Source: Cupriavidus basilensis
GTDB taxonomy: Bacteria > Pseudomonadota > Gammaproteobacteria > Burkholderiales > Burkholderiaceae
Length of the DNA: 64,000 bases
Reading direction: 5' to 3'
Assembly: GCF_000832305.1 (NCBI RefSeq)
Contig: NZ_CP010536.1
Location: 1,426,001 to 1,490,000 of the forward strand
This document shows, piece after piece, positions 28,258-36,515 of this stretch. Under the pieces are notes generated by a model. The model was not told where the DNA came from. It saw only the letters and a program-made list of their open reading frames with translations, and did not search any database. Positions within the stretch are counted from its first letter, which is position 1; each line of letters starts with the position of its first letter. The translations under genes and the position numbers were made by a program.

Positions 28258-28911
28258 TTACTGAATTTTTAATCTGCGGACGGCCCGGGCGCGAAACTCG
28301 CTACTCTTGAGGTTGAGGCTCTGAAAGCCAGCATTGAAGCCCTGAACCCACGCGTCGTAGGAGTTGCTAGCGGACTGCGTCGAGGACCAATAGGGCTCGG
28401 CTTCCAGTACCTCACTGCCATCTTCCTGGAAGAGCAGAACACGGGTCTGTGTGGGGAGCTCCTCCGTATAGGCATATCCAGCCGGAGCGCTGCTGGGGTT
28501 CTCACCGTCACGGAAGCCGGCATAGTTTCCGGCGGTGGGCTTGAGGTTGCGATAGATGAGCTCCAACTCGTCACGCGCCGGGAGGTACCAGTCGTGATTC
28601 CCGTTGACCTGCAAGCCAAGCGCCCATTTCGCGAGATCGCTTCCGGCCTCCGCCATGGCAGCGGTATTGGCCGCGCCGTCAAAGTAGCTGAGCGCGCCAT
28701 CGACGCGGCTACGATCACTGTTCCAGACGCTTTCGGCGTGCTCGCCAGTACCTTTGGGGGCGACGATGAGCGCATAGACTCCATCGGCTTGTCGGATCTG
28801 CCCGGCGTAGAATCCGCCGCCTGCTGCATCGCCGGCTCGGAGGGAGTCGGCTTCAACCTGGCTGATGGTGGTCTGTACGGCGCTTGCTTCAATTGTTGTG
28901 ATCGCGTTCAT
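28258..28911 (-). CDS. DGR variable protein 2 (DUF1566 / C-type-lectin-like)
   Basis: The 217-residue product has the same architecture as variable protein 1: a DUF1566-like fold with WYLPARDELELIYRNLKP, then YWSSTQSASNS, the variable segment and KSSEFRARAVRRLKIQ. It carries an extra loop (about residues 130-165) before the WSSTQ motif. The last part is variable repeat 2. AAAGGAAAG before ATG 28911 gives a good ribosome site. It starts the retroelement gene set, 63 bases after an unrelated small gene on the same strand. No export or tail-attachment signal is seen, so where the protein acts is unknown. Confidence 0.93.
   Translation of the reverse strand: MNAITTIEASAVQTTISQVEADSLRAGDAAGGGFYAGQIRQADGVYALIVAPKGTGEHAESVWNSDRSRVDGALSYFDGAANTAAMAEAGSDLAKWALGLQVNGNHDWYLPARDELELIYRNLKPTAGNYAGFRDGENPSSAPAGYAYTEELPTQTRVLLFQEDGSEVLEAEPYWSSTQSASNSYDAWVQGFNAGFQSLNLKSSEFRARAVRRLKIQ
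28272..28381 (-). repeat. DGR variable repeat 2 (VR2)
   Basis: Aligned to the template repeat without gaps, it differs at 13 of 110 positions, all at template-strand adenines. The varied residues read Y-D, V, G, A, F, S-L, L at sites that are Asn, Asp or His in the template. VR2 differs from VR1 at most of the same codons, so the two targets have been diversified independently. Confidence 0.97.
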
Positions 28912-28974
28912 TGCTTTCCTTTCGAGAGGTACTGCGCATCAATTGGGGGATGGGCTAAGGGTGAGTCGAATTCT

Positions 28975-29172
28975 TCACGTGTCGACGGCTTTGGATGGGG
29001 TAAAGACCTGTTTCGCGTGCATGGTCATCTCTGAGATGGCAGCGGTTAGCTTCCACGAGGGGTACTCACTTGGCAGTTGCTTCTGGAGTGCGACCCAGTC
29101 GGACAGTTTCATCTTGACGGTCAGCACCATCTCGACGTCGCCAGGGTTATCGATTTGGAAGGTCGCTCTCAT
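28975..29172 (-). CDS. Small phage protein, unknown
   Basis: A 65-residue product (ATFQIDNPGDVEMVLTVKMK, then LSDWVALQKQLPSEYPSWKL) whose start overlaps the stop of the upstream gene by four bases, so it is translationally coupled in the recombination operon. No family recognised. It is the last gene before the retroelement targets. Confidence 0.7.
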   Translation of the reverse strand: MRATFQIDNPGDVEMVLTVKMKLSDWVALQKQLPSEYPSWKLTAAISEMTMHAKQVFTPSKAVDT

Positions 29173-29624
29173 GCTGGCACTGCCGATATTTCAAGCAACT
29201 TGGGGAAACTCTTGCCCCACAGCTTGGCTGGCTTGTACCCCAAGTCTTTGCAAAGCGCAGCCAAAGCGTCGAGGGCCGTGTCCCCGAATCCTGATGCGGA
29301 TTCCTGGATATTGATGAAGTCCTTGCGCTTGGCACACCATTGGTTCCCATCGCGAGAGAGCACGGCTCCGACGCGGCCCGCGTAGATCTGCGCGTCCTCG
29401 TCCGTGCCGCCCCACTTGGTGGCCAACTCGGCCACGCGCTCGGCATTTGCGCCGGCGGCCTTGGCTTCAACCAGGATCTGCCATGCGCCGGCCCGGTCAG
29501 TCGGATCGCATGGCCAGAGTGCTACTGCGAAGGGACTCTCACGGATGTCCGCAGCAGCGTCGGGGGACGGCTTATAGATCAGGCTGCCATTGGTATGCAG
29601 GTAGTACCAACCGAGGATGCTCAT
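29169..29624 (-). CDS. Phage protein of unknown function
   Basis: The 151-residue product begins MSILGWYYLHTNGSLIYKP, an aromatic-rich opening seen in small phage proteins of the recombination region, followed by a Trp/Ala-rich helical part (AGAWQILVEAKAAGANAERV). ATGA overlaps join it to the genes on both sides. No catalytic motif is seen. Confidence 0.75.
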   Translation of the reverse strand: MSILGWYYLHTNGSLIYKPSPDAAADIRESPFAVALWPCDPTDRAGAWQILVEAKAAGANAERVAELATKWGGTDEDAQIYAGRVGAVLSRDGNQWCAKRKDFINIQESASGFGDTALDALAALCKDLGYKPAKLWGKSFPKLLEISAVPA

Positions 29625-30727
29625 GCTGCCTCCTTTGCCAATGCCGCTGGCATTACCTTGTTCGGCGCGCAGTCCCAGCCCTTCACCTCATCGGCCGTGA
29701 ACTTGCCGGCCTTGGACTTATCGGCGGTGTAGCCGCAGAACCCGGGCGAATGGAACAGTCGGTGTTCCTCGTGCCATACGACGAACAGTGCGGGGGCTCC
29801 CGGGAACAGGACATCGCGTAGCACGCCGGCGCGCTCGAAGTTCATCGCTTCGACGGCCTTCTGCAGCTCGCGCTCGAGGCGTTTGCGGCGGCGGTCGGCA
29901 TTGCGCTTGACTCGCAGGTTTTCGGGCTGGCGTGTGTATAGCTCGAAGCTGGCCTCGTTGTTCAGGTCGTACTTGCCGGTCACGACCCACCACATGTTGT
30001 TGATGTTGTAATAGGCGGTCCCGGTCAAGATGCGTCCGTGGTAGTCTGCAAACCAAACGCGCGCGCCGTGCGTCACGATGTCACCATCGGCGGACCGATT
30101 GTTGCCACAGTGGTCATCGCCTCCCGGCCGGCGGAGCGCCGGATCGTAGTGCCACGATTGCTTGTAGTGGTTGTCGATCCATTCAAGTGCAGTAACGCCG
30201 CCCGGTCCTCGCTTCGGTTCCTTCTCCGGCTGGAACTCATACCTGGTGAAGACATTGCACAGATAGTCGCGGATGCAGTTGCGAGTGCGATTCATCTCAA
30301 GGCGCTGCAGGTACGTCATGCGGCGTTCCTTGCCGAAGTCGTACTTGCCGCCGTTCGGGTTCTCGACGTTCTGCGCGTCCTGCCACATCTCGAACTTGAT
30401 GCTGCGCCCCGACACAGACAGCTCACCTTGTAGGTCGCCCTTGCGGCAGGTACGCCGCCGCTCCACAGCCCACCGGGCGACCGTGCCGCCGTAATGCTTC
30501 ACGTCACGCGGATCAATCGGCTGAACAGTGCAGCCCCAGCCAAGCCTGTTGAGTTGCTGAACAATGCGGGCGAACACGTCGCGCTTGAAATTCCGCTCCC
30601 ACGCTTTCTCGGCCTTGTAGCCGCCGGCATTGCGCGCCGCGCTGAGGCCTTCTTCCCAAACGGCCAGGCTGGCATCTCCAAAGGACAGCATGCCGCTGCG
30701 CTCAATGCGGCCCTTGGTCATGGTCAT
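29621..30727 (-). CDS. Large phage protein coupled to the SMC-like ATPase
   Basis: The 368-residue product starts at ATG 30727 with GGAGG four bases upstream and overlaps the ATPase stop by four bases. It contains long stretches rich in Arg and Trp and a C-terminal helical motif (EAMNFERAGVLRDVLF) that resembles the UvrB/UvrC interaction motif, plus aromatic segments (ADYHGRILTGTAYYNINNMW). I do not recognise a family. Tight coupling suggests it works with the ATPase, possibly as a nuclease or adaptor; no metal-binding nuclease motif is evident. Confidence 0.75.
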   Translation of the reverse strand: MTMTKGRIERSGMLSFGDASLAVWEEGLSAARNAGGYKAEKAWERNFKRDVFARIVQQLNRLGWGCTVQPIDPRDVKHYGGTVARWAVERRRTCRKGDLQGELSVSGRSIKFEMWQDAQNVENPNGGKYDFGKERRMTYLQRLEMNRTRNCIRDYLCNVFTRYEFQPEKEPKRGPGGVTALEWIDNHYKQSWHYDPALRRPGGDDHCGNNRSADGDIVTHGARVWFADYHGRILTGTAYYNINNMWWVVTGKYDLNNEASFELYTRQPENLRVKRNADRRRKRLERELQKAVEAMNFERAGVLRDVLFPGAPALFVVWHEEHRLFHSPGFCGYTADKSKAGKFTADEVKGWDCAPNKVMPAALAKEAA

Positions 30728-32478
30728 GCTGCCTCCGCGATCGGCTGACCTACAACGCCTTGTTCGATCCACTCCGCCTGGATGGTCGATGGCAGGCCGC
30801 TGGGCTTCGCCTTCAATGTTCCAGCGATGATGACAGTACCGATCTCGCCATCCTGCACCAGGGTATCGAGCCAGCAGATCAGGTCGTTCCGGCCAGTTGC
30901 ATTTAGCACGTCGAACCGATCAAGCACCATGAACCGCAAGCCGGACAGGAAGGCGATGGCTTCCGCCAGCATGGCATTGGCTCGCCATTTTTCGGACTCC
31001 GAGCGCCACAAGTGCTCGCGGCCTCCGACTGTGATTGCCATATCCGGTTCGATTTGCACCAGTGGCCAGGACGACAGATCGGCGGCTACCTGAAGTCGTT
31101 CGTTCAGCGGATCCAGCGCGCTTTGCATCAGTTGGGCCGGGATTCCGTCCGGGGAGAGTGCCTCGATGAGTTTTCCCCAGGCCTTCACGTCAGCGTGGTG
31201 CTGCGTAGCGTCCTTGGTCTTCTTGTCGGCAGCAGCAGCTTGGCGCTGGGCCTCTTCCTGCGTCTGGAGTTCAGCGCGCGCCTTCTTGCCCTCTTCGATG
31301 ATGCGGGTGACCTCGCGGTGCGCTGCGTCGACTTCGGCGGACGTCGGCTTAGTCACAGGCGAGGCTTCCAGCGCGCTGATAGCGCCAGCTGCAGCTTCGG
31401 CGTCCGCAAGATCACGCTTGTCGTTTGCGACAGCCGTTTCAAGCAATTTGAGGGACCGTTCATACTCCGGCAGCTTGGCGGCCGCGTCCGGGTCGGCCAG
31501 GGTCTCCGGCGGCTCATAGGGATGCAGCACCGCGCCTTTGATCTCCACAAGCGCGGCACAATGCGGACACGGCACCGGATTTCCGGCCCGGGCCCCGGAG
31601 GCCTTAGCCCGCGTTTCTTCAACCGTTGCCGTCCACTTGGCGAGCTCGGCTTCATCGATCTTGAGCTTCTCCGCAATGCGAGGCTTCCGGGCGGCACGCT
31701 CGCGTAGACCAGCGAGTTGGACGGCTTGTTCGGCGGCGGATTTCGACTGACCATCGAGCTCACCGGCGCGACGCGAGGCATTGCCATGTTCCGTCGTCAG
31801 CGACTCAACCTTGGATTGGGCCGCTTGTAGTGCTGCAGGATCGGCGGAAGGCTTGGCTGCCTCCCAGCCCTCCGCCTTGACGCCACCATAGGCCTCTCCC
31901 GCTACGGCGCGCCACGCGGCTTTACTTTCCCGTGACTTTGTCTCAGCTTCACCAAGTGCAGTTTCGAAGCTGGATGCAGTCAGCGGCGCAACGGTCTTGA
32001 TCTTGTCAGCATCGCATCCGCGATCGGCAAGCATCTGGGCCACGGCCTTGGGCGTCGTCTCGACCCGCATCATGGCGTACAGGAATTCACGTCGCTGGTC
32101 CGGGGTGCTACGCGCGAAAAGGTCGGGGTCGAGCGTGTAGGGCAGGGCAGCTTGCATCACAGAGGCCTGCGCCATGGAGAGGCCTGGGAACTCGAAAGAC
32201 TGCGTGCCCTTCGGCAAGATTACAGACGCGCGCCCACCATCCCACTCGAGGAATGCGCTCCCAGCCTTGAAGTCGTCGTGGAGCAGGCCGGCCAGCTGTC
32301 CCTTGTTTTTGATCATGGTGCGCGTGACCACACCCGTCATGGCTTGCTTGACGGCCTCAATGATGCTGCTCTTGCCGGCTCCGTTTTCCCCAGTCAGCAG
32401 GAGAATGGGGGCAGACAGGCTCAAGTGGGCAGATCTCACGCCCAGGATGCCTTCGATAGAGATGCGAGACAGTTCCAT
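30724..32478 (-). CDS. SMC/Rad50-like AAA ATPase with zinc hook
   Basis: The 584-residue protein opens with a Walker A (LLTGENGAGKSSIIEA, residues 28-43). It has two coiled-coil arms around a CPHC zinc hook (304-307), and a C-terminal part with a Walker B-like RFMVLDRFDVL followed by the FLSGLR/TVIIAGT segments. This is the Rad50/SbcC/gp46 layout of DNA-end processing enzymes, shortened. ATG 32478 follows AAGGAACTACC; the frame extends upstream into the operator, so the longer start is unlikely. It has its own promoter at 32542-32570 and is coupled to the 368-residue gene downstream. No SbcD/Mre11-type nuclease is seen nearby. Confidence 0.88.
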   Translation of the reverse strand: MELSRISIEGILGVRSAHLSLSAPILLLTGENGAGKSSIIEAVKQAMTGVVTRTMIKNKGQLAGLLHDDFKAGSAFLEWDGGRASVILPKGTQSFEFPGLSMAQASVMQAALPYTLDPDLFARSTPDQRREFLYAMMRVETTPKAVAQMLADRGCDADKIKTVAPLTASSFETALGEAETKSRESKAAWRAVAGEAYGGVKAEGWEAAKPSADPAALQAAQSKVESLTTEHGNASRRAGELDGQSKSAAEQAVQLAGLRERAARKPRIAEKLKIDEAELAKWTATVEETRAKASGARAGNPVPCPHCAALVEIKGAVLHPYEPPETLADPDAAAKLPEYERSLKLLETAVANDKRDLADAEAAAGAISALEASPVTKPTSAEVDAAHREVTRIIEEGKKARAELQTQEEAQRQAAAADKKTKDATQHHADVKAWGKLIEALSPDGIPAQLMQSALDPLNERLQVAADLSSWPLVQIEPDMAITVGGREHLWRSESEKWRANAMLAEAIAFLSGLRFMVLDRFDVLNATGRNDLICWLDTLVQDGEIGTVIIAGTLKAKPSGLPSTIQAEWIEQGVVGQPIAEAA

Positions 32479-32541
32479 GGTAGTTCCTTGGGTTGGCTCG
32501 CCGTGCAGCCAGCGAAGCCTATTGCAATTCGTGTGTGCATA

Positions 32542-32570
32542 ACAATAGCCGTATACGGCTATTGATGCAA
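32542..32570 (-). promoter_or_regulatory. Operator-containing promoter of the SMC-like ATPase operon
   Basis: On the minus strand TTGCAT and TATTGT are 17 bases apart, and between them lies a perfect palindrome built on TAGCCGTATACGGCTA (extends to 32543-32564). This is the most symmetrical copy of the phage operator. It drives the genes from 32478 leftward into the retroelement. Confidence 0.8.
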
Positions 32571-32599
32571 ACACTTTCGCTCTTGTAATAACCGGGGGG

Positions 32600-32821
32600 C
32601 TACACTAGCTTCCGGTACACGCGTATGGGAAAGGTCTTCTCGGAGTTGGCTCGCATGAATTCAGCGCCCTTCGTGCAGATGCGTCCCTGGGCGTCCACGC
32701 AAAGCACGTCCTCCGATCGAACTCGGTGGTCAGTGAACCGACGCTTGGCCCTACTGACCCAGGCCATGAAGGATTCGAACTGAAACAGTTCCTCTCCGAC
32801 GACTACACTCAGGGTGTTCAT
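32600..32821 (-). CDS. Small phage protein, unknown
   Basis: A 73-residue product (MNTLSVVVGEELFQFESFMA, then RVRSEDVLCVDAQGRICTKG). It overlaps the upstream gene by four bases. The look of a short beta-rich domain is typical of small phage early proteins; no family recognised. Confidence 0.7.
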   Translation of the reverse strand: MNTLSVVVGEELFQFESFMAWVSRAKRRFTDHRVRSEDVLCVDAQGRICTKGAEFMRANSEKTFPIRVYRKLV

Positions 32822-33051
32822 AGGAGATACCTACCCCGGTCCACTTGGATTCCGCGCGACTTGATCTCGGCCTCAACTTCCATCAACGAGGCCCGGGTTG
32901 AGGACCGGGCGTTGGCTTCCTTGTGGCGGCATTCGCCCTCAGCGGCGTTGAAGTAGGACATGTTGCTTGCCAGGTGATGGAACGCTGCGACAATCGCCTC
33001 ATTGCCTGACACCGTTGGCAGAATCTCCGCCAGAGTCTGAGTGGTAGTCAT
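32818..33051 (-). CDS. Small phage protein, unknown
   Basis: A 77-residue, mostly helical product (LAEILPTVSGNEAIVAAFHH, then ARSSTRASLMEVEAEIKSRG). Four-base overlaps join it to both neighbours in the recombination operon. No motif recognised. Confidence 0.7.
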   Translation of the reverse strand: MTTTQTLAEILPTVSGNEAIVAAFHHLASNMSYFNAAEGECRHKEANARSSTRASLMEVEAEIKSRGIQVDRGRYLL

Positions 33052-34220
33052 GATTGATCCCTTGGGTATTCATCGTGCGCGATACCATCGAGCAGGCGGC
33101 CGGCGGCCTTCTTGCCGATGCGCAGCATATGGTCGTCGCCCTGGCGGAAATGCCCGTCTGGCTCGCGGCCATCGCCGTAGACGTGGATAGCTCTGCCGGC
33201 GTGCATCAGATCGCCGAGGAAGCGCAAGTCTTCTCGTTTCGTGGGCGGTGCCCACTCACCCCATTGCTTAAACAGGAACGGCGTGTCAGCAGCCGCGCAC
33301 TGGTCGCGAAGGCTGCGGGCCCAGTCCGGATGCATCGGCCGTGCGCTGGTGCCGCTCTCGCCGCCGACGATTACCCAGTCGAGCAACTTCCGTTCGCTAT
33401 CGAACTTGAAGCCGTAATCGCGGCTCCAGCCTCGGACGCTTTCGCATTTGGGGCAGGTATCGCTCACGTCATCGGATGTTCCGTCATCCTTCCCGCACTG
33501 GGGGCAACGCGCGCTACCGATTGACCGGTCGTACTTGGCTTCGACGCCACAGTCTGCGCACGCGCATGGGCCGCTATCGTTCTCGCTGCCGTGGTGGCCG
33601 CAGTCCGAGCATGTCCATGGGTCAAGCCACTTAGAAATATCGACGGGGCCAAGTAGTGGTTCCATCGACAGGAATCGCACGCACGCAGGCACCGCCAGCA
33701 GCTTGGGGATGTCGCGGTCGGCTTCCTCCTGGTTGCAGATCGTCGCGCCGAGCCAGACGTTCACCGGCCACTCGCCTTGCCCCCAAATGGATTGCCAGCC
33801 TTCGCCGTAGTCGATCAGGTCGGTAGCCTCGGGGACCATTGCAGCGACGTTGCCGATCCGCTTGGTCAGCAGAAGCCAATCCAGATTGGGCGTGGCCTCG
33901 ATCAGTTTGAACAGGTCCGCGCGCCAGGCCGGATCCACAGCGTTGTCGAACACGTCCGCCAGGCTGGCGCAGAAGACCCGACGACGGCGGCCGTTCGCGG
34001 CGAAGAACTCGGCGTGCTGCGCGTTCCAGCGTCGTGGTAGCTTCCAGTTGTCCGGGGAAGTACGGTGGCGATTTTCCTTAGCGCCCCAGGCCACGCGCAG
34101 CGTCCGGGCCGGGGTAGATACCTCGGCATAGCAGTGGTCGCACGCGGGCGACACCTTGGTGCAGCCGATCCACGGGTTGAACGTGGCGTCGGTCCACTCA
34201 ATCTTTGTGCTTTCGCTCAT
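33048..34220 (-). CDS. Phage Gp37/Gp68 (DUF5131) family protein with zinc-ribbon insert
   Basis: The 390-residue protein starts MSESTKIEWTDATFNPWIGC and has the family Cys motif SPACDHCYAE, as well as FLSMEPLLGPVDISKWL and DWVIVGGESGTSARPMHPDW. DUF5131 proteins are widespread in phages and look like distant radical-SAM or photolyase-like enzymes; the true reaction is not known. Unusually, residues about 220-275 hold a dense set of CxxC pairs (CSDCG, CADCG, CPQCG, CPKCE), probably a double zinc ribbon inserted in the domain. ATG 34220 is set by AGGA five bases upstream. Confidence 0.88.
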   Translation of the reverse strand: MSESTKIEWTDATFNPWIGCTKVSPACDHCYAEVSTPARTLRVAWGAKENRHRTSPDNWKLPRRWNAQHAEFFAANGRRRRVFCASLADVFDNAVDPAWRADLFKLIEATPNLDWLLLTKRIGNVAAMVPEATDLIDYGEGWQSIWGQGEWPVNVWLGATICNQEEADRDIPKLLAVPACVRFLSMEPLLGPVDISKWLDPWTCSDCGHHGSENDSGPCACADCGVEAKYDRSIGSARCPQCGKDDGTSDDVSDTCPKCESVRGWSRDYGFKFDSERKLLDWVIVGGESGTSARPMHPDWARSLRDQCAAADTPFLFKQWGEWAPPTKREDLRFLGDLMHAGRAIHVYGDGREPDGHFRQGDDHMLRIGKKAAGRLLDGIAHDEYPRDQS

Positions 34221-34438
34221 CCTTGATCCTGTGCATCGTCGCCGGGGTCCCCGGGCATGTTCGCTGGAATATCGCTGGCAATCCATCGGTAGATGGCTTC
34301 GCGCATACGGGCCATGCCGCCTTCGTTGTGAACCGGAAGGCCGGCCTCGCCCGGGTACTCCTCCCGGGCGATCCGATCCAGTTCGGTCAATAGGCGGTCG
34401 CATAGCTCCGGCCAGCGCAAAAGGTCCTCGATTCGCAT
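34217..34438 (-). CDS. Small phage protein, unknown
   Basis: A 73-residue product (MRIEDLLRWPELCDRLLTEL, then YRWIASDIPANMPGD) with GGGGAG six bases before ATG 34438. It overlaps the DUF5131 start by four bases. No family recognised; composition is helical and acidic. Confidence 0.7.
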   Translation of the reverse strand: MRIEDLLRWPELCDRLLTELDRIAREEYPGEAGLPVHNEGGMARMREAIYRWIASDIPANMPGDPGDDAQDQG

Positions 34439-34479
34439 GACGCTCCCCTTGGCCCGCTTGGACGGCGGGCGACTCTTAG

Positions 34480-35649
34480 TCACTGCATGTCAAAGGAACG
34501 CTGCTGCCTTTGCCGGCGAGGCTGGGCAGAGTCTTGCTGTGCGCTCGCGTTCGGTTGGCGCTTCGCTGCGATTGCGTCCTCGATCTGGACCTTCTGTTCG
34601 AGTGGGAGGCTGCGAGCGATGTCGTTGGCGGTGTCGAAGTCGCCAGATTTGACAGCGTCCATGGCGATGGCCAACATGTCCGGCGCATCCTTTTTTGAGC
34701 CGGCCGGCTCCGAAGAGGCTGTAGCGGAGCCGACGGTGGTGGTTTCCAGCTCGCTCTCGGTAGCGGTCGCAGTGGTCCTAGCGACGGGATTGGGCTCAAC
34801 CGTCGTAGCACCCGCGTTCTTTTCGGACTGTGGGGCGGCGCTTGGCGCTGAGGTAGAGCGGGTGGCGTCGAATTCGGCCGCATACTTGCCGTCCGGCTGC
34901 TTCACCACATCAATGATGTCTTCATGCTCCTCCGTGGTCTTGCCCATGCCCATGACGATGTCAGGAGCATGGGTGTCGCCGAAAAAGGAGCCGGAACGAT
35001 AGATCAACATCAGGTCACGCAGACTGGTCTGCCATTTGCTGCCAGGCTTGGCGTACCAGCCTTCTTCGACGGCCATCTTCATACTGACGGGGACAGACTC
35101 GACCAGCTCGTCAGTCTTCTTGCCATCCTCGATGCGGTAAGCCCAGGCCACGCATTCGATATCGTCCACTGTGACCTCGCGCTCAGCCATGTCATAACGG
35201 CGAAGCTCGTCGTTCCAGCCAGTCTTCTCAAGGTACTTGGCCGAGATACGCCCCCGGTTCGTGATGCGAAAGCGAAGACGCGTGAACAGCCCGGACGCGT
35301 TGATAGCAGCAATCTTGAACTTGCCACTCCAACGAAGCTTGCCCTCGATGATGTCGGCGTTCTGCATTACCGCAGTGATCGACATGCCGACGGTCTGGGC
35401 CGTCTCGATTGCCACCAGGCAATTGCCGAATGCCGAAGGGTTCTCGATCTCAGTGACCTTCCCATTGACCTTCTTTTCGATGAACTGGCGAAACTGAGCC
35501 GGCACAGCGTTGGAGGTCTGGTATGCATTGGCGATCCGCTGCGCCAACGCGAAACCTCGGCCAGTGAACAGGTCCAACCGTACATCCTGGTTTGCGGGAA
35601 GAGCGAGGGAACTCTCGCGAAGTTGGTTGACGTCGGCTTGATTGCCCAT
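34480..35649 (-). CDS. RecT-like single-strand annealing protein
   Basis: The 389-residue protein has a RecT/Bet-like core over residues 30-240: ALAQRIANAYQTSNAVPAQF, NCLVAIETAQTVGMSITAVM, KLRWSGKFKIAAINASGLFT, KMAVEEGWYAKPGSKWQTSL and LRDLMLIYRSGSFFGD. A long low-complexity tail follows, rich in Ser, Thr, Ala and Gln. Such proteins anneal complementary strands during phage recombination with a partner exonuclease, here the PD-(D/E)XK protein encoded 29 bases upstream. Assignment to RecT rather than another annealing family is by pattern only. Confidence 0.82.
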   Translation of the reverse strand: MGNQADVNQLRESSLALPANQDVRLDLFTGRGFALAQRIANAYQTSNAVPAQFRQFIEKKVNGKVTEIENPSAFGNCLVAIETAQTVGMSITAVMQNADIIEGKLRWSGKFKIAAINASGLFTRLRFRITNRGRISAKYLEKTGWNDELRRYDMAEREVTVDDIECVAWAYRIEDGKKTDELVESVPVSMKMAVEEGWYAKPGSKWQTSLRDLMLIYRSGSFFGDTHAPDIVMGMGKTTEEHEDIIDVVKQPDGKYAAEFDATRSTSAPSAAPQSEKNAGATTVEPNPVARTTATATESELETTTVGSATASSEPAGSKKDAPDMLAIAMDAVKSGDFDTANDIARSLPLEQKVQIEDAIAAKRQPNASAQQDSAQPRRQRQQRSFDMQ

Positions 35650-35678
35650 GGTGGTTCCTCAGTTTTTTGGTATGGTGG

Positions 35679-36515
35679 TTATGCGTGGTAGGGGCAGCGC
35701 GGGTAACCAGCACACCACGTCTTGGTGCAGGTGAAAGCGCCGGGGTTTGGTCGGAAGAGCCCGTCCTTCAATGTCTTGGCCGCCATTTCAATCATTCCGA
35801 CATACCCTTCCTTTCCGAGGAGGGCGGTCTTGACGTCAGGGATGTCTGCTGCCGCAATGGGGGCTTCTTTGGTCGTGCTCAGGCCCACGATCTCGGCTGG
35901 GGCCTCCAACTGCTCGTTGAGAGCGACTTCTGCCATCAGCGTGTAGATGCCGACCTGCAGGTGGTGCGCGCCGATGGCCGCGCGCCTGGTGCCGTCGTCG
36001 TTCTTCTCGGTGGCCTGCTTACCGGACTTCAGGTCCGTGACGCCACGCCGCAGATCCGGTAGCTCGCGGACCCGGTCGATCGTCCCCGTGGTACGCACTA
36101 CCCCGTAGTCGGTCCGGATGTCCAACGCCGCGCAGCGAGTCTCGATCGCGACGTAGTGCCTGGTCGGTGCGAATTCGTTGCAGTACTTCGTCGTGAGCTT
36201 GATGACGATGGCCTCAGCGTCCTTGAAGTCCTTCACGTCATCCCAGGCAACCTCTTCCTCCGGGTTATGAAGGGACGCCATGGCGACGGCCACCGCCTCT
36301 TCGACGCTTGGTTCCTCGCCACGCAAACGGGCTGCATCAAAGACGGCCGTTCCAGCGTGGATCGCGGTACCGGTTGCCGCAACGCCTGTTGATGGGATCC
36401 GAAGTCCCATGACATTCGAGTAGTACCAGGACAACTCGCAGCCGAAGAAACTCTTCCAGCTGGATGCGCGGACAGTGCCGAGGATGTCGCGGACCGCATT
36501 CGTGATTTCGCTCAT
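35679..36515 (-). CDS. PD-(D/E)XK exonuclease, RecB/Cas4-like with Fe-S cysteines
   Basis: The 278-residue protein has the RecB-type nuclease motifs: GTAIHAGT with His 53, GTIDRVREL (Asp 147), and VTDLKSGK (Asp 161, Lys 163), then a Gln-containing QVGIYTLMAE helix. A Cys at 26 and three C-terminal Cys (CTKTWCAGYPRCPYH, residues 263-277) form the four-cysteine set of Cas4/AddB-like iron-sulfur nucleases. It should resect DNA ends for the RecT-like protein downstream. Confidence 0.9.
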   Translation of the reverse strand: MSEITNAVRDILGTVRASSWKSFFGCELSWYYSNVMGLRIPSTGVAATGTAIHAGTAVFDAARLRGEEPSVEEAVAVAMASLHNPEEEVAWDDVKDFKDAEAIVIKLTTKYCNEFAPTRHYVAIETRCAALDIRTDYGVVRTTGTIDRVRELPDLRRGVTDLKSGKQATEKNDDGTRRAAIGAHHLQVGIYTLMAEVALNEQLEAPAEIVGLSTTKEAPIAAADIPDVKTALLGKEGYVGMIEMAAKTLKDGLFRPNPGAFTCTKTWCAGYPRCPYHA

